A stretch of DNA of 64,000 nt from Sphingobacterium lumbrici (GTDB lineage: Bacteria; Bacteroidota; Bacteroidia; Sphingobacteriales; Sphingobacteriaceae). The notes beneath the pieces were generated by a model, which was given only the letters and a program-made list of their open reading frames with translations, did no database searches and had not been told where the DNA came from. The position numbers and the translations under genes were made by a program. Within the stretch, counting starts at the first letter, position 1. Every line of letters begins with the position of its first letter. The stretch spans positions 434,001 through 498,000 of the forward strand of contig NZ_SRZY01000023.1 in assembly GCF_006476045.1 (NCBI RefSeq), in the 5' to 3' direction. Shown here piece by piece: positions 63,766 to 64,000 of the stretch.

Positions 63766-64000
63766 TTATGCTTTTTTAGGGTGCCGCTTCCTATTAGTAC
63801 ACCACACCACTGCAATCAGTCCAACTACCAAAACAATAGAAGCTATTAAAGAAACCACATTACTAATGCGCATGGTCGAAGGAGCAAAAATGAATTCTAC
63901 CGTATGATTCCCCCCGGGAAGCTGCAATGCTCTTAATATATAATCCGCTCGTAAAATAGGCACTTCTTCACCATCTATATAAGCTTTCCATCCTTTCTCA
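63766..64000 (-). CDS. YfhO-family membrane protein, C-terminal part
   Basis: The gene enters the window from the right. The visible 78 codons read EKGWKAYIDGEEVPILRADY and LRALQLPGGNHTVEFIFAPS, a membrane helix (VVSLIASIVLVVGLIAVVW) and a basic end (CTNRKRHPKKA). The segment with GW-x-A-x-DG and the terminal helix is the C-terminus of YfhO-type proteins, large multi-spanning proteins linked to glycosylation of envelope polymers. Only this part can be judged. Confidence 0.75.
   Translation of the reverse strand, partial: EKGWKAYIDGEEVPILRADYILRALQLPGGNHTVEFIFAPSTMRISNVVSLIASIVLVVGLIAVVWCTNRKRHPKKA

Overview
The window reads as chromosome of an A+T-rich member of the phylum Bacteroidota, most likely a Sphingobacteriaceae-type bacterium. 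Evidence: several promoters fit the Bacteroidota pattern TTTG-N19/20-TAnnTTTG; there is a SusC/SusD pair with a FecI/FecR-type regulator; complex I has a short NuoG; an ExbB-ExbD-ExbD-TonB-PstS-TPR cluster is present; DUF4843, DUF5686 and DUF4407 proteins occur. No tRNA, rRNA, CRISPR array, prophage or intact insertion sequence was seen.

Layout. 1-4.3 kb: end of an ABC exporter, a small DUF6686-like protein, an M3 metallopeptidase lipoprotein and a DUF4407 membrane protein. 4.4-5.0 kb: a frameshifted Snf2 helicase remnant and a promoter-terminator unit that could be a small RNA. 5.0-19.7 kb: housekeeping genes: rarA, a DEDDh exonuclease and a mannose-1-phosphate guanylyltransferase in one direction; a TPR protein and a C-terminal processing protease; pgi; prfB with its +1 programmed frameshift; dcd; a phosphopantetheinyl transferase; an AI-2E permease; a DUF5686 outer-membrane protein. 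19.8-32.9 kb: a complete nuoA-N operon on the minus strand with one promoter and one terminator. 33.1-39.3 kb: the ExbB/ExbD/ExbD/TonB energy-transduction operon with a small membrane protein, a PstS-like lipoprotein and a TPR protein. 39.6-42.4 kb: SUI1-type factor, lipid kinase and metK, the last preceded by what looks like a SAM-II riboswitch.

42.4-55.3 kb: a single accessory locus, all on the minus strand: ECF sigma factor, FecR anti-sigma factor, two TlpA-type thiol oxidoreductases, a thioredoxin-fold protein, SusC with an STN signalling domain, SusD, a DUF4843 lipoprotein and a PKD-like lipoprotein. It is a regulated TonB-dependent uptake system with an unusual load of thiol-redox proteins and no carbohydrate-active enzyme. 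This is the best candidate for an undescribed system in the window.

55.3-64 kb: a decayed RDD / MoxR / DUF58 cluster, reduced by deletions to three fragments, then fabD, an M16 peptidase, a TonB-receptor-like barrel with a CBM9-like partner, rnhB, a 650-base noncoding stretch with inverted repeat arms, and the end of a YfhO-type membrane protein. Non-coding items worth attention are the SAM-II riboswitch, the orphan promoter-terminator unit at 4.9 kb, a 27-base promoter box shared by prfB, nuoA and dcd, and hairpins inside the nuo and ExbB-TonB operons.
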